Position numbers and translations under genes: made by a program. A model generated the notes under the pieces. That model made no database searches and was not told the origin of the DNA. It worked only from the letters and a program-made list of their open reading frames with translations. Positions 29,245 through 38,724 of a DNA stretch of 64,000 nucleotides are shown here, piece by piece; position 1 is the first letter of the stretch, and the number at the start of each line of letters is the position of its first letter. Source of the stretch: Candidatus Desulfovibrio trichonymphae (GTDB lineage Bacteria > Desulfobacterota > Desulfovibrionia > Desulfovibrionales > Desulfovibrionaceae); contig NZ_AP017368.1 of the NCBI RefSeq assembly GCF_002355955.1, forward strand, positions 671,001 to 735,000, read 5' to 3'.

Positions 29245-30768
29245 TTACCCGACGGCAGTCAGATTCTGACCTGTCATGGACGGGGCGTCAATGCCCCAGA
29301 GCGCCAGCAGGGTGGGCGCCACGTCGGCCAGCCTGCCGTCGGCAAGGCGTGTGATGGATCCGCCGGGCTCCAGCAGAATGCAAGGAACGGGATTGGTAGT
29401 GTGTGCCGTCTGTGGGCGGCCGTCTTTTGTAAGCATGGTTTCGCAATTGCCGTGGTCGGCGATAATGAACATACGCCCGCCGCGCGCCCGCACGGCTGAC
29501 GCCATGCGTCCCACGCACTCGTCCACAACGCTGCAGGCTTCAATGACGGCCGGCAGCACGCCGGTGTGTCCAACCATGTCGCCGTTGGCCAGATTGCAGA
29601 CCACAAGGTCATAAATGCCTTTGTTCCAAGCTGTTACAAAAGCGTCTGTCACAGCGCGGGCGCTCATGGCCGGCTTCAGATCATACGTGGACACGTCACG
29701 CGGTGAGTCAATGAGAATGCGGTCTTCTCCGTCAAAGGGATCTTCCAGCCCGCCGTTGAAAAAATAGGTAACATGGGCATATTTTTCCGTTTCCGCAAGA
29801 CGCAGCTGGCGCAGACCGCATTGCGAAAGCGTTTCGCCAAGACCCAGTCGTATCACATCCTTGGGAAAAGCGGCGGGTAGAAAAAAACGCTCATCGTATG
29901 CCGTCATGGAAGCCGTCCCGGACAGCACGGGCACACGGCCCCGATCAAAGGCCGCAAAGTCCGGCGTAATAAAGGCTTCCGTCAGCTCACGCATGCGGTC
30001 TGCCCGAAAATTGAAAAAAAAGACGGCATCGCCATCAGCCATGCCCGACTCATCGCCCGTGTCAAAACACATGGGTTTAATAAATTCATCTGTAATATCA
30101 GAATGATAAGATATCTCAAGCGCGTGCGCAGGATTCTGCGCCGGCTCTCCCGCGCCATGTGCCAGCAAATTCCACGCAATGGAGACGCGTTCCCAGCGCT
30201 TGTCACGGTCCATGGCATAAAAACGCCCCACTATGTCGGCAATGCGCACATTGTCAAGCGGCGTAATATGCGCCTCAAGGTCGCGCATAAAGTTGGCGCC
30301 GCTTTGGGGGTCTGTGTCGCGGCCGTCTGTCACGCAGTGCACGCGCACAGGCATGCCGACTTCAGCTGCCAATGTGCACAAGGCTTTGAGATGCCGGATA
30401 TGGCTGTGCACGCCGCCGTCGGAAAGCAGGCCGACCAGATGCAGCCTGCCGCCGCTACGCACAACGTCGGCAAACAAATTGTTCAGTACCGGATTGGCGG
30501 CAAGGGAGCCGTCTTCCAGTGCGAATTCAATACGCGTCATGTCCTGATAGACCACACGGCCTGCGCCGATGTTCAGATGGCCGACTTCAGAATTGCCCAT
30601 ATATCCTCTGGGCAGGCCCACATCAAGGCTGGAAGCGGCAAGACGGGAATGCGGGCATTGTGCCGAGAGCACATCTAGATGAGACGTGTCGGCAAGGGAT
30701 ATTGCATTGCCGGGTCCGGGCGGGGCAATGCCCCAGCCGTCGAGAATCAGAAGCAGTGCGGGAGTCAT
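29245..30768 (-). CDS. gpmI: 2,3-bisphosphoglycerate-independent phosphoglycerate mutase
   Basis: GpmI interconverts 3- and 2-phosphoglycerate in glycolysis and gluconeogenesis, using two manganese ions and no cofactor. The 507-residue protein matches the family (about 505-515). It has LLILDGWG at the N-terminus with a metal-binding Asp, the catalytic serine in GYMGNSEVGHLNIGAG (Ser60), CVTDGRDTDP, and the C-terminal metal site IADHGNCETML. Its ATG overlaps the rsfS stop by 4 nt, so the pair is probably translationally coupled. Confidence 0.97.
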   Translation of the reverse strand: MTPALLLILDGWGIAPPGPGNAISLADTSHLDVLSAQCPHSRLAASSLDVGLPRGYMGNSEVGHLNIGAGRVVYQDMTRIEFALEDGSLAANPVLNNLFADVVRSGGRLHLVGLLSDGGVHSHIRHLKALCTLAAEVGMPVRVHCVTDGRDTDPQSGANFMRDLEAHITPLDNVRIADIVGRFYAMDRDKRWERVSIAWNLLAHGAGEPAQNPAHALEISYHSDITDEFIKPMCFDTGDESGMADGDAVFFFNFRADRMRELTEAFITPDFAAFDRGRVPVLSGTASMTAYDERFFLPAAFPKDVIRLGLGETLSQCGLRQLRLAETEKYAHVTYFFNGGLEDPFDGEDRILIDSPRDVSTYDLKPAMSARAVTDAFVTAWNKGIYDLVVCNLANGDMVGHTGVLPAVIEACSVVDECVGRMASAVRARGGRMFIIADHGNCETMLTKDGRPQTAHTTNPVPCILLEPGGSITRLADGRLADVAPTLLALWGIDAPSMTGQNLTAVG

Positions 30769-31133
30769 GTTGTTGACTCTTTGACGAAGCCCCAGAGGGA
30801 TTCCAGGTGGTAAAGATCCCGCACGGGCTCAAGAAAAATATTCAGCACAATATCGTTCAAATCCACCAGAATCCACCGGCCGACCACATAGCCTTCCGCG
30901 CGCAGAAATTCCCAGGAGCGTTCATGGCACAAGGCGGCGATATCGTCCGCCAGGCTTCTCGCGTGCCGCGCGGAATTTGCGGTAAGCACAACAAGCGATT
31001 CGGTAAAAAAGCCTTGTTCCGCAAGATCAAGGCAGACAATGCGTTCCGCTTTGCGTTCTTCAAGCAGACGTTTCAGGTCGTCCAGTTTCTCCGCCGGAGT
31101 CGTTGTCCGCTTTTGCGGCAGTGTTGCTTCCAT
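30765..31133 (-). CDS. rsfS: Ribosomal silencing factor RsfS
   Basis: RsfS (RsfA/Iojap family) binds ribosomal protein uL14 and prevents joining of ribosomal subunits when nutrients are short. The 122-residue protein has the family pattern: ERIVCLDLAEQGFFTESLVVLTANSARHARSLADDI (here split for length), then EGYVVGRWILVDLNDIVLNIFLEPVRDLYHLESLW. Length fits (105-130). It precedes gpmI with a 4-nt overlap. The start ATG at 31133 is preceded by a weak AAGG-type site. Confidence 0.93.
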   Translation of the reverse strand: MEATLPQKRTTTPAEKLDDLKRLLEERKAERIVCLDLAEQGFFTESLVVLTANSARHARSLADDIAALCHERSWEFLRAEGYVVGRWILVDLNDIVLNIFLEPVRDLYHLESLWGFVKESTT

Positions 31134-31580
31134 GTCTTGCCTTTATACCAAAGCAGAAGGAAGAGCAATGCGCTTTGTATACTTTGATTTGTGGACGATA
31201 TTTTGTATTTTTTGTACACTGCTGCCCAGTTAAGCTGGCAGGGATAACAAGTTAAATTGATTATCATTCTGGATTTTTCGCCATCGCGGATTGTGGCCTG
31301 CTCTTTAAATCAGAATTTGCGTGAAGAATTGTCCTGTTTTGTGCGCCTGTGCTCAACTTTTTAAAAAACATGTCCGGGAATGAGAGATAGCGTTTGCGAG
31401 AAGAGTGCGATAGTAAGAACCATGTTCAAAATCTCCTTAAGTGATAGAAAGTTGTGCAACAAATTCATACCACAAATCAGAGAGGTTTTGGACATTTTTC
31501 TTTACCCCTTAACCGGACGGCAATGAGGCGCAGTGTAATTTCATTTTTTTAAGGCTGCCGGTATTCTATAGGAGTGTCTT
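31134..31580. other. Divergent intergenic region between rsfS and lysA
   Basis: About 450 AT-rich bases separate the divergent rsfS and lysA genes and must contain both promoters. A good Shine-Dalgarno (AGGAG) sits before the lysA ATG, and TATTCT near 31560 could be a -10. I looked for a lysine-riboswitch-like fold ahead of lysA and saw none. No tRNA or small-RNA signature is visible, apart from a small imperfect hairpin around 31223-31242. Confidence 0.4.
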
Positions 31581-32879
31581 ATGTCTCAAGTCAGATCTGC
31601 ATACACCGACAATCTGAACTTCTACGGTTCTTACACGCCTTGCGAACTCGCCGCAACATACGGCACGCCCTTGTATGTTTACAACGAAAACCTGCTGCGG
31701 GAGCGCTGCCGGGATTTACTGAATCTTTCACGCCACCCGGGATTTGGAGTCAATTATTCAGTCAAGGCAAATACCAATCCCGTTCTCTTGAAAATTATAC
31801 GTGAGGAAGGTCTCGTAGTCGACGCCATGAGCCCCGGAGAGCTCTATCTGGATAAGCTCTCAGGATTCCAGTCCAGCGAAATACTTTATATCTCCAACAA
31901 TAATTCTGAATCTGAGTTGAAAAACGCTCTGGCGCATAACCTGCTCATCAGTGTGGATTCCCTCTCTCAACTGGATACGCTGGGCCGTCTCAACCGGCAT
32001 GGAAAAGTGATGGTTCGCTTTAATCCGGGCATAGGCGCCGGCCATCACGCCAAAGTCATCACCGCCGGCAAGGAAACAAAATTTGGCATTACACCTGACA
32101 AGACGGATGGCGTTATTGCCCTGCTCCAACACCATCATCTAACGCTCGCTGGCATCAACCAGCATATCGGCTCACTCTTTATGGAATCGGACGGCTATCT
32201 GAACGCGGCACAAATTTTGCTACATCTGGCGGAAGCCCTGCCGGACAATATTTTTGCACAATTGGAACTGATCGATTTTGGAGGGGGTTTCGGCATTCCC
32301 TATCATAAATATGAAAAAAAACCAAGACTCGATCTGATCGAGCTCGGCAGGCGTCTGCACGCCATGCTCAACAGCTGGTCGGAAAAATCAGGGTATCAAG
32401 GTCGATTTTTGATTGAACCCGGTCGCTATATTGTTGCCGAATGCGGCATTCTGCTCGGCAGGGTGCACGCTGTCAAAAACAACGGCGACAAACGGTATGT
32501 CGGAACAGATCTGGGTTTCAATGTTCTGGTGCGTCCGGCCATGTACGACTCTTTTCATGATGTGGAAATTTACCGTCCCTCAGACAGGCGGGGCAGCAAC
32601 ACCGCGCCGATGTTGCAGACCATTGTAGGCAATATCTGTGAAAGCGGAGATATTTTGGCCAAAAACCGTCTGTTGCCTGTTATTGAGGAAGAAGATGTGC
32701 TGGGCATACTGGATGCCGGCGCGTACGGTTTTGTTATGGCGTCACATTATAACCAGCGCTGCCTCCCCGCTGAAGTGCTTATTCGCCATGACGGCACGAC
32801 TGATCTGATCCGCCGCCGTGAAACGCTGGAAGATCTTGCCCGCTGTTTTGACAGCCGCGCCTCGAATGAACAATCCTGA
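31581..32879 (+). CDS. lysA: Diaminopimelate decarboxylase
   Basis: LysA makes lysine by decarboxylating meso-diaminopimelate, using PLP. The 432-residue protein fits (about 415-440). The PLP lysine lies in NYSVKANTNP (Lys62), followed by the alanine-racemase-like barrel (FGGGFGIPYH, with IDFGGGFG binding the phosphate) and the C-terminal beta domain with IEPGRYIVAECGILL and CESGDILAKNR. The last signatures distinguish it from most ornithine/arginine decarboxylases; a carboxynorspermidine decarboxylase is less likely given the length and motifs. It overlaps the following MATE gene by 14 nt. Confidence 0.92.
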   Translation: MSQVRSAYTDNLNFYGSYTPCELAATYGTPLYVYNENLLRERCRDLLNLSRHPGFGVNYSVKANTNPVLLKIIREEGLVVDAMSPGELYLDKLSGFQSSEILYISNNNSESELKNALAHNLLISVDSLSQLDTLGRLNRHGKVMVRFNPGIGAGHHAKVITAGKETKFGITPDKTDGVIALLQHHHLTLAGINQHIGSLFMESDGYLNAAQILLHLAEALPDNIFAQLELIDFGGGFGIPYHKYEKKPRLDLIELGRRLHAMLNSWSEKSGYQGRFLIEPGRYIVAECGILLGRVHAVKNNGDKRYVGTDLGFNVLVRPAMYDSFHDVEIYRPSDRRGSNTAPMLQTIVGNICESGDILAKNRLLPVIEEEDVLGILDAGAYGFVMASHYNQRCLPAEVLIRHDGTTDLIRRRETLEDLARCFDSRASNEQS

Positions 32880-34251
32880 CCTCAGCACGTCGCCAGGCGC
32901 AATCTGGCGGCTTACCTGGCCCCAGATGCTTATGATGTACCTTGTATTCTTCATGGGTTTCATCATGGTCTGGGTGGCGGGACAAATCAGCGCCGACGTG
33001 CAGGCTGCTCTCGGCATGGTGACGCAATCTTCCATCTTCCTTATGGTTGTTGCCATGGCTCTTGCAAGCGGGGCTACAGCCGCGATCGCACAATCTCTCG
33101 GCGCGCGAAAAACCTGCCGCGCTCAACGCTATATAGCCACGACGGTGCTGGGCAGTCTTATCCTCGGCATTTTTGTAGCTGTTGCAGGCTATTGTTTTGG
33201 AGATCACATTCTTGTTTTTCTCATGGTGCCGAACACAATCATGCCGGTCGTGCACGAAATATGGCAAGTCACCATGCTTGCTTTGCCGGCTCAGTATTTG
33301 TACGCCGCCACGGGCACCATGTTTCGCGCTACGAGGCAGGTTCTGCAGCCGCTCCGGGTAGCGGCGCTGGTTTGCGCCGTCAATCTGCTGGCCTGCCTTG
33401 GCTTTGGTCTCGGCTATTTCGGCCTGCCCGCATGCGGTTATATGGGTCTTGTCTGGACAAATTTGAGCGTACAGGTGCTGGGAGCTGTCTGCAATTGCCT
33501 GTTGCTTGTCCGTTCTGGCTATCTCTCACGCCATGTCTTGCCGTCTTTACGCTGGCTCGGGGCAGGCCTGCCCTATCTGCTGCGGGTGGCTCTGCCCGCG
33601 GGCGCTGCGCATATTGTCTGGCAATCAGGCTATCTCACGCTGTTTGTGCTGGTGGCGGCACTGCCGTTAGACAGTGTGAACGCGCTGGCCGGCCTGACTG
33701 CCGGCCTGCGGATGGAAGCGCTGCTCTTTCTGCCCGGCATGGCGTTCAATATGTCCGTTGCCGTTTTAGTGGGCAACTGTCTGGGGGCGGACAACCCGGG
33801 CGAGGCAAAACGCGTGGGGCTGCAAATGGTGGGAGCGGGCACACTTGCCATGAGCCTCATTGCCGCGCTGCTCTGGCCTTTCCGTCAGGAAATAGCGCAA
33901 ATGCTCTCCCATGCGCCCGGTACGCAAGCACAGATTATCAGCTACCTGACGTATAACCTGCTGTCCACGCCCTTTTCCATCGCAAGCACTGTCATGGGCG
34001 GAATTATGGTGGGGGCCGGCGCTACAAGATACAACCTGATAATTTTTGGCGGCACATTTTGGATAGTACGTCTTCCGCTCGGCTGGTTATTGGGGCACAT
34101 CCTCTGGGGTACAGCAGCAGGCGTATTTTTGGCTATGCTGTGTTCACAATGTCTGCAAACATGCATCATGCTCTATGTTGTACTTTGCTGCAACTGGACG
34201 CGCTTTGCCATGAAAAATTTACACCAGCCGCGGCATATCACCCCACACTGA
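32866..34251 (+). CDS. MATE family efflux transporter
   Basis: This is a 461-residue polytopic inner-membrane protein of the multidrug and toxic-compound extrusion family, which couples export of cationic or other small molecules to Na+ or H+ entry. About twelve hydrophobic segments can be seen, beginning WPQMLMMYLVFFMGFIMVWV. The family's early pattern MVTQSSIFLMVVAMALASGATAAIAQSLGA is followed by the second half with MSVAVLVGNCLGADNPGEAK. The start at 32866 lies inside the end of lysA (14-nt overlap); 32818 is open but lies further inside. Translational coupling with lysA suggests export of a lysine-related metabolite or simple co-expression; the substrate is unknown. Confidence 0.85.
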   Translation: MNNPDLSTSPGAIWRLTWPQMLMMYLVFFMGFIMVWVAGQISADVQAALGMVTQSSIFLMVVAMALASGATAAIAQSLGARKTCRAQRYIATTVLGSLILGIFVAVAGYCFGDHILVFLMVPNTIMPVVHEIWQVTMLALPAQYLYAATGTMFRATRQVLQPLRVAALVCAVNLLACLGFGLGYFGLPACGYMGLVWTNLSVQVLGAVCNCLLLVRSGYLSRHVLPSLRWLGAGLPYLLRVALPAGAAHIVWQSGYLTLFVLVAALPLDSVNALAGLTAGLRMEALLFLPGMAFNMSVAVLVGNCLGADNPGEAKRVGLQMVGAGTLAMSLIAALLWPFRQEIAQMLSHAPGTQAQIISYLTYNLLSTPFSIASTVMGGIMVGAGATRYNLIIFGGTFWIVRLPLGWLLGHILWGTAAGVFLAMLCSQCLQTCIMLYVVLCCNWTRFAMKNLHQPRHITPH

Positions 34252-34660
34252 CGATTTCAATTTCAAACGTCAGATCCTCGCCGGCTAAAGGATGGTTGGC
34301 GTCGAGCGTGATCTCATCTTCCCCGACATCCGTAATAACCACATCCATCTGCCCCTGCTCATTGGAAAGCTGAAGAGCTGTGCCCACCTCCAGAGGAATA
34401 TGCCCCGGAACTTGGGCACGCGACACGGTGAAGACAAGTTCAGGATCCATGTCGCCGTAAGCTTGATCCGACGGCACGGTGACAGTCACAGTTTCTCCGT
34501 GCTCATGCCCTTCAACCGCTGCCTCAAAGCCGGGGATCAGCATCCCCCGGCCCATGGTAAATTCCAGAGGCTCACGCTCCCTAGAAGAGTCAAAAACAGT
34601 GCCATCCGCCAATGTGCCGGTGTAATGGGCTCTTACGGTATCCCCTCGTTTCACGGACAT
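34238..34660 (-). CDS. FKBP-type peptidyl-prolyl isomerase (SlyD-like)
   Basis: This 140-residue cytosolic isomerase accelerates proline cis/trans isomerisation and often acts as a chaperone. It has the split FKBP domain: YTGTLADGTVFDSS and MGRGMLIPGFEAAVEGHEHGE before an inserted-flap (IF) domain, then LDANHPLAGEDLTFEIEIVSV at the end. Unlike SlyD of Escherichia coli it has no histidine-rich metal-binding tail, so it is closer to the short SlyD/FkpB class. The start is MSVKRGDTV at 34660; the ORF opens at 34675. It overlaps the convergent MATE gene by 14 nt and ends up tail to tail with it. Confidence 0.92.
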   Translation of the reverse strand: MSVKRGDTVRAHYTGTLADGTVFDSSREREPLEFTMGRGMLIPGFEAAVEGHEHGETVTVTVPSDQAYGDMDPELVFTVSRAQVPGHIPLEVGTALQLSNEQGQMDVVITDVGEDEITLDANHPLAGEDLTFEIEIVSVG

Positions 34661-34696
34661 GCTGCCTCCCTGCAAAAGATTGCCCGTGTGGTGAAA

Positions 34697-35812
34697 TCAC
34701 ATCTCGGGCTGCGGTTCCACGGGCGTGTAGTCCATAGTGCGCTGCACGGGGGCAAAGCCGGCCGCGCGTATGACCTTGTGTATCTCGGCACGGCTCAGGC
34801 TGTGAGACACGCCTGCGGCAGCCACAACATTTTCTTCAATCATGAGTGAACCGAAATCATTCGCGCCATAATACAGGGCAAGCTGGGCAACCTGCGGGCC
34901 CATTGTCACCCAGGATGCCTGGATATTCAAAATATTGTCCAGAACCAGTCGGGAAAGCGCCAGCAGTCGCAGATACGCCGGTGCCGGCAGCGGAGTGCAG
35001 CGGATACGGGTGTACGCGGGCTGAAATGTCCAGGGAATAAAAGCTGTAAATCCCTGAGTGCGATCCTGTAACGAGCGCACCGCAAAAAGGTGATCAAGGC
35101 GATGTGACGGCTCTTCCACATGACCGAACATCATCGTCGCCGTAGTGCGCAGGCCCTGTTTATGCGCCTCTTCCATCACGAAAAGCCATTGGTCGGCTGA
35201 ACATTTGTTGGGGGAAACCCGCGCTCTCACATCATTATGCAGAATTTCCGCGCCGCCCCCAGGCAAGGAATGCAAACCCGCTGCCCTTAAACGAGACAAA
35301 ATTTCTTTCACGGAAAGCTTGAACTTTTGTGACCAGAAAAAAATCTCCGGCGGTGAAAAGGCATGGATATGCAGGCCAGGCCAGGTGGTGCGCAGCCAGC
35401 GTAACAAATCTTCGTACCATTCAAGGGGCAAACCCGGATGATGACCGCCTTGCAACAAAATCTGCGTGCCGCCGAGTCGCAGTGTTTCCTCGACCTTGCT
35501 CGCCATTTCCTCACGGCTGATCACATAGCCTTCCTTGCTCTCCGGCGGCCGAAAAAACGCGCAAAAACGGCAACCGCACACACACACATTGGAATAATTG
35601 ATATTGCGGTCCCCAACGTACGTCACAAAAGCCTTCGGATGCAGCCGCAAACGCATGGAGTGGGCAAGAGACGCCAGCGTGTGCGGACTTGCTCTGTAAT
35701 ACAAGATATCCGCCGCCCGTCGATCAAGGCGCTTCCCGCGCGCCGCAAGATCAGCCGCTTCCCCTACATCGGCGTCTTCTCCAAAAGGACTGCGCGCGCG
35801 ATCAAACATCAT
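34697..35812 (-). CDS. mqnC: Cyclic dehypoxanthine futalosine synthase (radical SAM)
   Basis: MqnC cyclises dehypoxanthine futalosine in the futalosine route to menaquinone. The 371-residue protein has the radical-SAM CxxxCxxC motif with Cys77, Cys81 and Cys84, within YSNVCVCGCRFCAFFR. It also has the conserved LLQGGHHPGLPLEWYEDLL, LPGGGAEIL and TATMMFGHVEE segments. It is a paralogue of the adjacent mqnE. It overlaps mqnE by 4 nt and lies downstream of it, so both radical-SAM steps are co-expressed. Assignment over MqnE is based on the LQGGHHPGL form and on residue pattern, with mqnE being the other member. Confidence 0.9.
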   Translation of the reverse strand: MMFDRARSPFGEDADVGEAADLAARGKRLDRRAADILYYRASPHTLASLAHSMRLRLHPKAFVTYVGDRNINYSNVCVCGCRFCAFFRPPESKEGYVISREEMASKVEETLRLGGTQILLQGGHHPGLPLEWYEDLLRWLRTTWPGLHIHAFSPPEIFFWSQKFKLSVKEILSRLRAAGLHSLPGGGAEILHNDVRARVSPNKCSADQWLFVMEEAHKQGLRTTATMMFGHVEEPSHRLDHLFAVRSLQDRTQGFTAFIPWTFQPAYTRIRCTPLPAPAYLRLLALSRLVLDNILNIQASWVTMGPQVAQLALYYGANDFGSLMIEENVVAAAGVSHSLSRAEIHKVIRAAGFAPVQRTMDYTPVEPQPEM

Positions 35813-36948
35813 GGCTGCGCCTCAGCATTGTACGGACCCAGACAGTCAAAAACGGCATTGCGCCGCACCGCTCTGAAACCGGAACTTCGTATCATGGCTT
35901 CCAGATTCTGTATGGTCAGCCCCCGGGAAGAAGCCGCTCCGGCCATATGGCCGATATGTTCCTCAATAATTGTGCCGTCCAGATCATCAGCTCCGTACCA
36001 GAGCGCAGTCTGCGCAAGCTTTGGTCCCAGCATGATCCAATAGGCCTTGATATGCGGTATATTGTCCAGCATCAGCCTTGAGACGGCAACAGTGCGCAGT
36101 TGATCAAGCCCGCGCTGCGGTCCCAGCTTGTCGTCCGGCAATTTAAGAGCACTGTTTTCCGTTAAAAAAGGCAGGGGAATAAAGCAGGTAAAGCCCCCGC
36201 TTTTATCCTGCTGCTCACGCAAGCGGCATAAATGATCCACACGCTGTGCAAAATTTTCAAGATGCCCGAAAAGCATGGTGCAATTGGTTTTTATGCCAAG
36301 AGAGTGGGCCTCGCCGGAAATCCGCAGCCAGGTCTTTGCGTCGGCTTTATGCGGACAGATCTGCGGACGCAACGTTTCGTCAAAAATTTCGGCGCCGCCG
36401 CCCGGCATCATCACAAGACCCGCCGTCTTGAGACGTTTGAGAATTTCCAGGGAGCTCACGCCCTCAATATTTGCAAAATGCGCTATTTCAACAGGGGTAA
36501 ACGCCTTGACAGACAGTTGTGGATTCAAATCCAGAACCGTGCGCAGAAGGTCTTCAAACCAGGCAAGAGGTAATTCCGGGTGGCAGCCTCCCACAATATG
36601 CAATTCATCAAGACGCAACGGACTTTGATCAGCCTTACGCAAACGTGCCAGTATCTCTTCCCTGCTCAAGGTAAACGCGCCGGCGTCGCTTGCCGCACTT
36701 CTATGAAAAGCGCAAAATACACAAGTACTTACGCAGATATTGGTATAGTTGATTTGCCTGTTTACGACATAAAAAGCAGCGTCTGCGTGCAGGCGGCAGC
36801 GCACATGAAAAGCAAGAGCTCCTACGGCCGTAATATCTGGACAATTAAAAAGTTCAAGGCCATCGTCATAACTCAGACGGCGCCCTGTCAGCACTTTATC
36901 GTATATGGACGAAAGGCCGAGGTCGGCATAATATACTGCGTCAAGCAT
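35809..36948 (-). CDS. mqnE: Aminodeoxyfutalosine synthase (radical SAM)
   Basis: MqnE adds the adenosyl radical to the chorismate-derived product of MqnA, giving aminodeoxyfutalosine in menaquinone synthesis. The 379-residue protein has the radical-SAM cluster motif with Cys72, Cys76 and Cys79, within YTNICVSTCVFCAFHR. It also has HIVGGCHPELPLAWFEDLL, PGGGAEIF and TNCTMLFGHLE. It leads the minus-strand pair and starts 86 nt from the divergent mqnD. MqnA and MqnB are not in this window. Menaquinone is the expected quinone of a Desulfovibrio-type anaerobe. Confidence 0.9.
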   Translation of the reverse strand: MLDAVYYADLGLSSIYDKVLTGRRLSYDDGLELFNCPDITAVGALAFHVRCRLHADAAFYVVNRQINYTNICVSTCVFCAFHRSAASDAGAFTLSREEILARLRKADQSPLRLDELHIVGGCHPELPLAWFEDLLRTVLDLNPQLSVKAFTPVEIAHFANIEGVSSLEILKRLKTAGLVMMPGGGAEIFDETLRPQICPHKADAKTWLRISGEAHSLGIKTNCTMLFGHLENFAQRVDHLCRLREQQDKSGGFTCFIPLPFLTENSALKLPDDKLGPQRGLDQLRTVAVSRLMLDNIPHIKAYWIMLGPKLAQTALWYGADDLDGTIIEEHIGHMAGAASSRGLTIQNLEAMIRSSGFRAVRRNAVFDCLGPYNAEAQP

Positions 36949-37034
36949 GGGCCCAATCCTGAGCGTTGAATGGCGGTCGCATCAACGCCCGGTAAGATAA
37001 ACCCGCCGACGCACACTGTCAATGTGAGGGAAAA

Positions 37035-37880
37035 ATGCCGAATTCCCCGCTCAATGCTCTGACCCTCGGGCTTTCGCCCTGCCCGAACGACACGTATATC
37101 TTTCACGCTCTGTTGCACGGGCTGACGCCCGCGCCGTTCAAGACCAAAGCACACATTGCCGATGTGGAGGAGCTCAACACACTTGCGCGAAACAGACAGC
37201 TAGATGTAACCAAGATATCCTTGGGAGTTGTTGCACACATTATGGACGACTATGCCCTTCTTTCCTCAGGCGCCGCCCTCGGCTGGGGATGCGGCCCGCT
37301 CATAGTGGCGCGCGCAGCCTTGCGGCAACAGGACAGGCGTATGGCAAGCGTTGCGATACCTGGTCTGATGACGACGGCAAATCTGCTTCTCGATCTGCAT
37401 GGGGACTTTCAAGGACAGCGCAAGGAAATGCTTTTCAGCGATGTCATGCCCGCCGTGCAGCGTGGAGAGACTGGCATGGGCGTGATCATACATGAGGGCC
37501 GCTTCACCTACAAACGTATGGGGCTCGTAAAAATTCTTGACTTGGGGGAATGGTGGGAAACTCTCTTTCACATGCCGTTGCCGTTGGGGGTCATTGCGAT
37601 ACGCCGTGACATTCCCTTTGCGACGGCCGGATCTGTTCAGACAGCCATTGCCGCCAGCCTCGCCTACGCACTGGCAACGCCCAAGGCTTCCAAAAATTTT
37701 GTACGCGCCTACGCCCAGGAAATGGAGGCAGATGTGATTGCATCGCATATTAAAACATTTGTTACTGATTTCAGCCTTGATCTCGGGCAGATTGGCAGTA
37801 CAGCCATAGAAACGCTTGTCGGCCGGGCCGCCGAACTGCAAGGCAGACGCCTGCCGGCTGAAGGACTTTTTCTGCGCTGA
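37035..37880 (+). CDS. mqnD: 1,4-dihydroxy-6-naphthoate synthase
   Basis: MqnD cleaves cyclic dehypoxanthine futalosine to 1,4-dihydroxy-6-naphthoate. It is a periplasmic-binding-protein-like fold without signal peptide. The 281-residue protein starts MPNSPLNALTLGLSPCPNDTYIFHAL, a highly characteristic start for the family. It continues with LDVTKISLGVVAHIMDDYALLSSGAALG, GCGPLIVAR and VGVIIHEGRFTY-like (GMGVIIHEGRFTY). A GAGGGAAAA site precedes the ATG. It is divergent from mqnE, so the three menaquinone genes form a small split cluster that probably shares regulatory DNA between 36949 and 37034. Confidence 0.94.
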   Translation: MPNSPLNALTLGLSPCPNDTYIFHALLHGLTPAPFKTKAHIADVEELNTLARNRQLDVTKISLGVVAHIMDDYALLSSGAALGWGCGPLIVARAALRQQDRRMASVAIPGLMTTANLLLDLHGDFQGQRKEMLFSDVMPAVQRGETGMGVIIHEGRFTYKRMGLVKILDLGEWWETLFHMPLPLGVIAIRRDIPFATAGSVQTAIAASLAYALATPKASKNFVRAYAQEMEADVIASHIKTFVTDFSLDLGQIGSTAIETLVGRAAELQGRRLPAEGLFLR

Positions 37881-38239
37881 TAGGAATCATCATTCCCTAA
37901 CCGGCTCAGGAATCAGGCTCCTGTTCCCGCCATTCTCCGGCATGGCGATCCCCGTGCCGGTATCCGCTGTGGACGGATCCGCATGCACCCCGTTATTCCA
38001 CAGCGGCATGACACTGCTGGTCCGGACGCGGCAAAAATCCGGCTGATCCGTTGGCTGCCGGTCGCCATTACGCCCGTTGTAAAGAATTTTTTGCCGATGT
38101 GTCCTCCAGCATATTTATTCGACTAAGTGGCGACTGGTAAGAGGTTGGGAGCGTGGGCTGTATATGATACTAGAAGCCATCTCATAATCAAAACGTTTTA
38201 ATCTCTATAAAAACTCTAGACTTTTCTGTTTGACTCCTG
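37881..38239. other. Intergenic region downstream of mqnD
   Basis: About 360 bases between mqnD and the transposase remnant. A short minus-strand segment around 37900-38050 reads MPLWNNGVHADPSTADTG and looks more protein-like than random, but it has no frame support on either side and no recognisable family. A GCCATCTCATAATCAAAACG stretch near 38175 could be the old outer end of the insertion sequence, but I cannot match it with a partner repeat. Confidence 0.35.
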
Positions 38240-38690
38240 CATTAAGTAAGGAATGGACATTACCAATGAACCTTTGCTTTCCGCCACACAAAAAGGTCCG
38301 AGAGGGCAAGACAGGCAGGCCGTCACTGAATGATCCACGTTCCATTTTAAACGGAGCACTGTGGATACTTCGTACCGGCACACCATGGCAAAGATTTACC
38401 TGAGCGGTATCCGCCATACCAGACATGCCATATAGCAGTGGCAGACGCTGCCGGTTTTCCTCTCGCCGTTTACGTGGCAAGCGCGTCGCCTCATGAAATG
38501 ACCTTGGTCGAGGATACTCTTGACTGTACGTTTACAAATGAATTGCCTATGCGGCTGATTAGGTGATAAGGCTTATGACAGTAACAAGCTTGATGCCGGA
38601 CTGAAAGAAGACTGGTTAATTTCTGTATCTCTGGCTGGAGAACGCTTTTGGAGTGTACCGTTTTCGCGAAAAATCGGATGGCGGAACAGA
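38240..38690 (+). pseudogene. IS5-type transposase remnant
   Basis: Fragments of a DDE transposase can be read by changing frames. They are PPHKKVREGKTGRPSLNDPR followed by NGALWILRTGTPWQRF (38281-38397), then after a one-base insertion PERYPPYQTCH, then after an internal deletion AVADAAGFPLAVYVASASPH and EMTLVEDTLD (to about 38560), and after another inserted base GDKAYDSNKLDAGLKEDW. These match the order of blocks in IS5-family (IS427-like) transposases. The element is dead: at least two frameshifts, stops and a missing middle. Its right end reaches almost to the aspA ribosome site, so it may have supplied or displaced the aspA promoter. Confidence 0.85.
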
Positions 38691-38724
38691 TTTACGTCAA
38701 GGCGGGTAAAACCGGAGGAAAATC

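Noticed and set aside
31134..31580. Possible lysine riboswitch ahead of lysA
   Set aside because: No conserved lysine-aptamer core or terminator/antiterminator pair could be found by eye.
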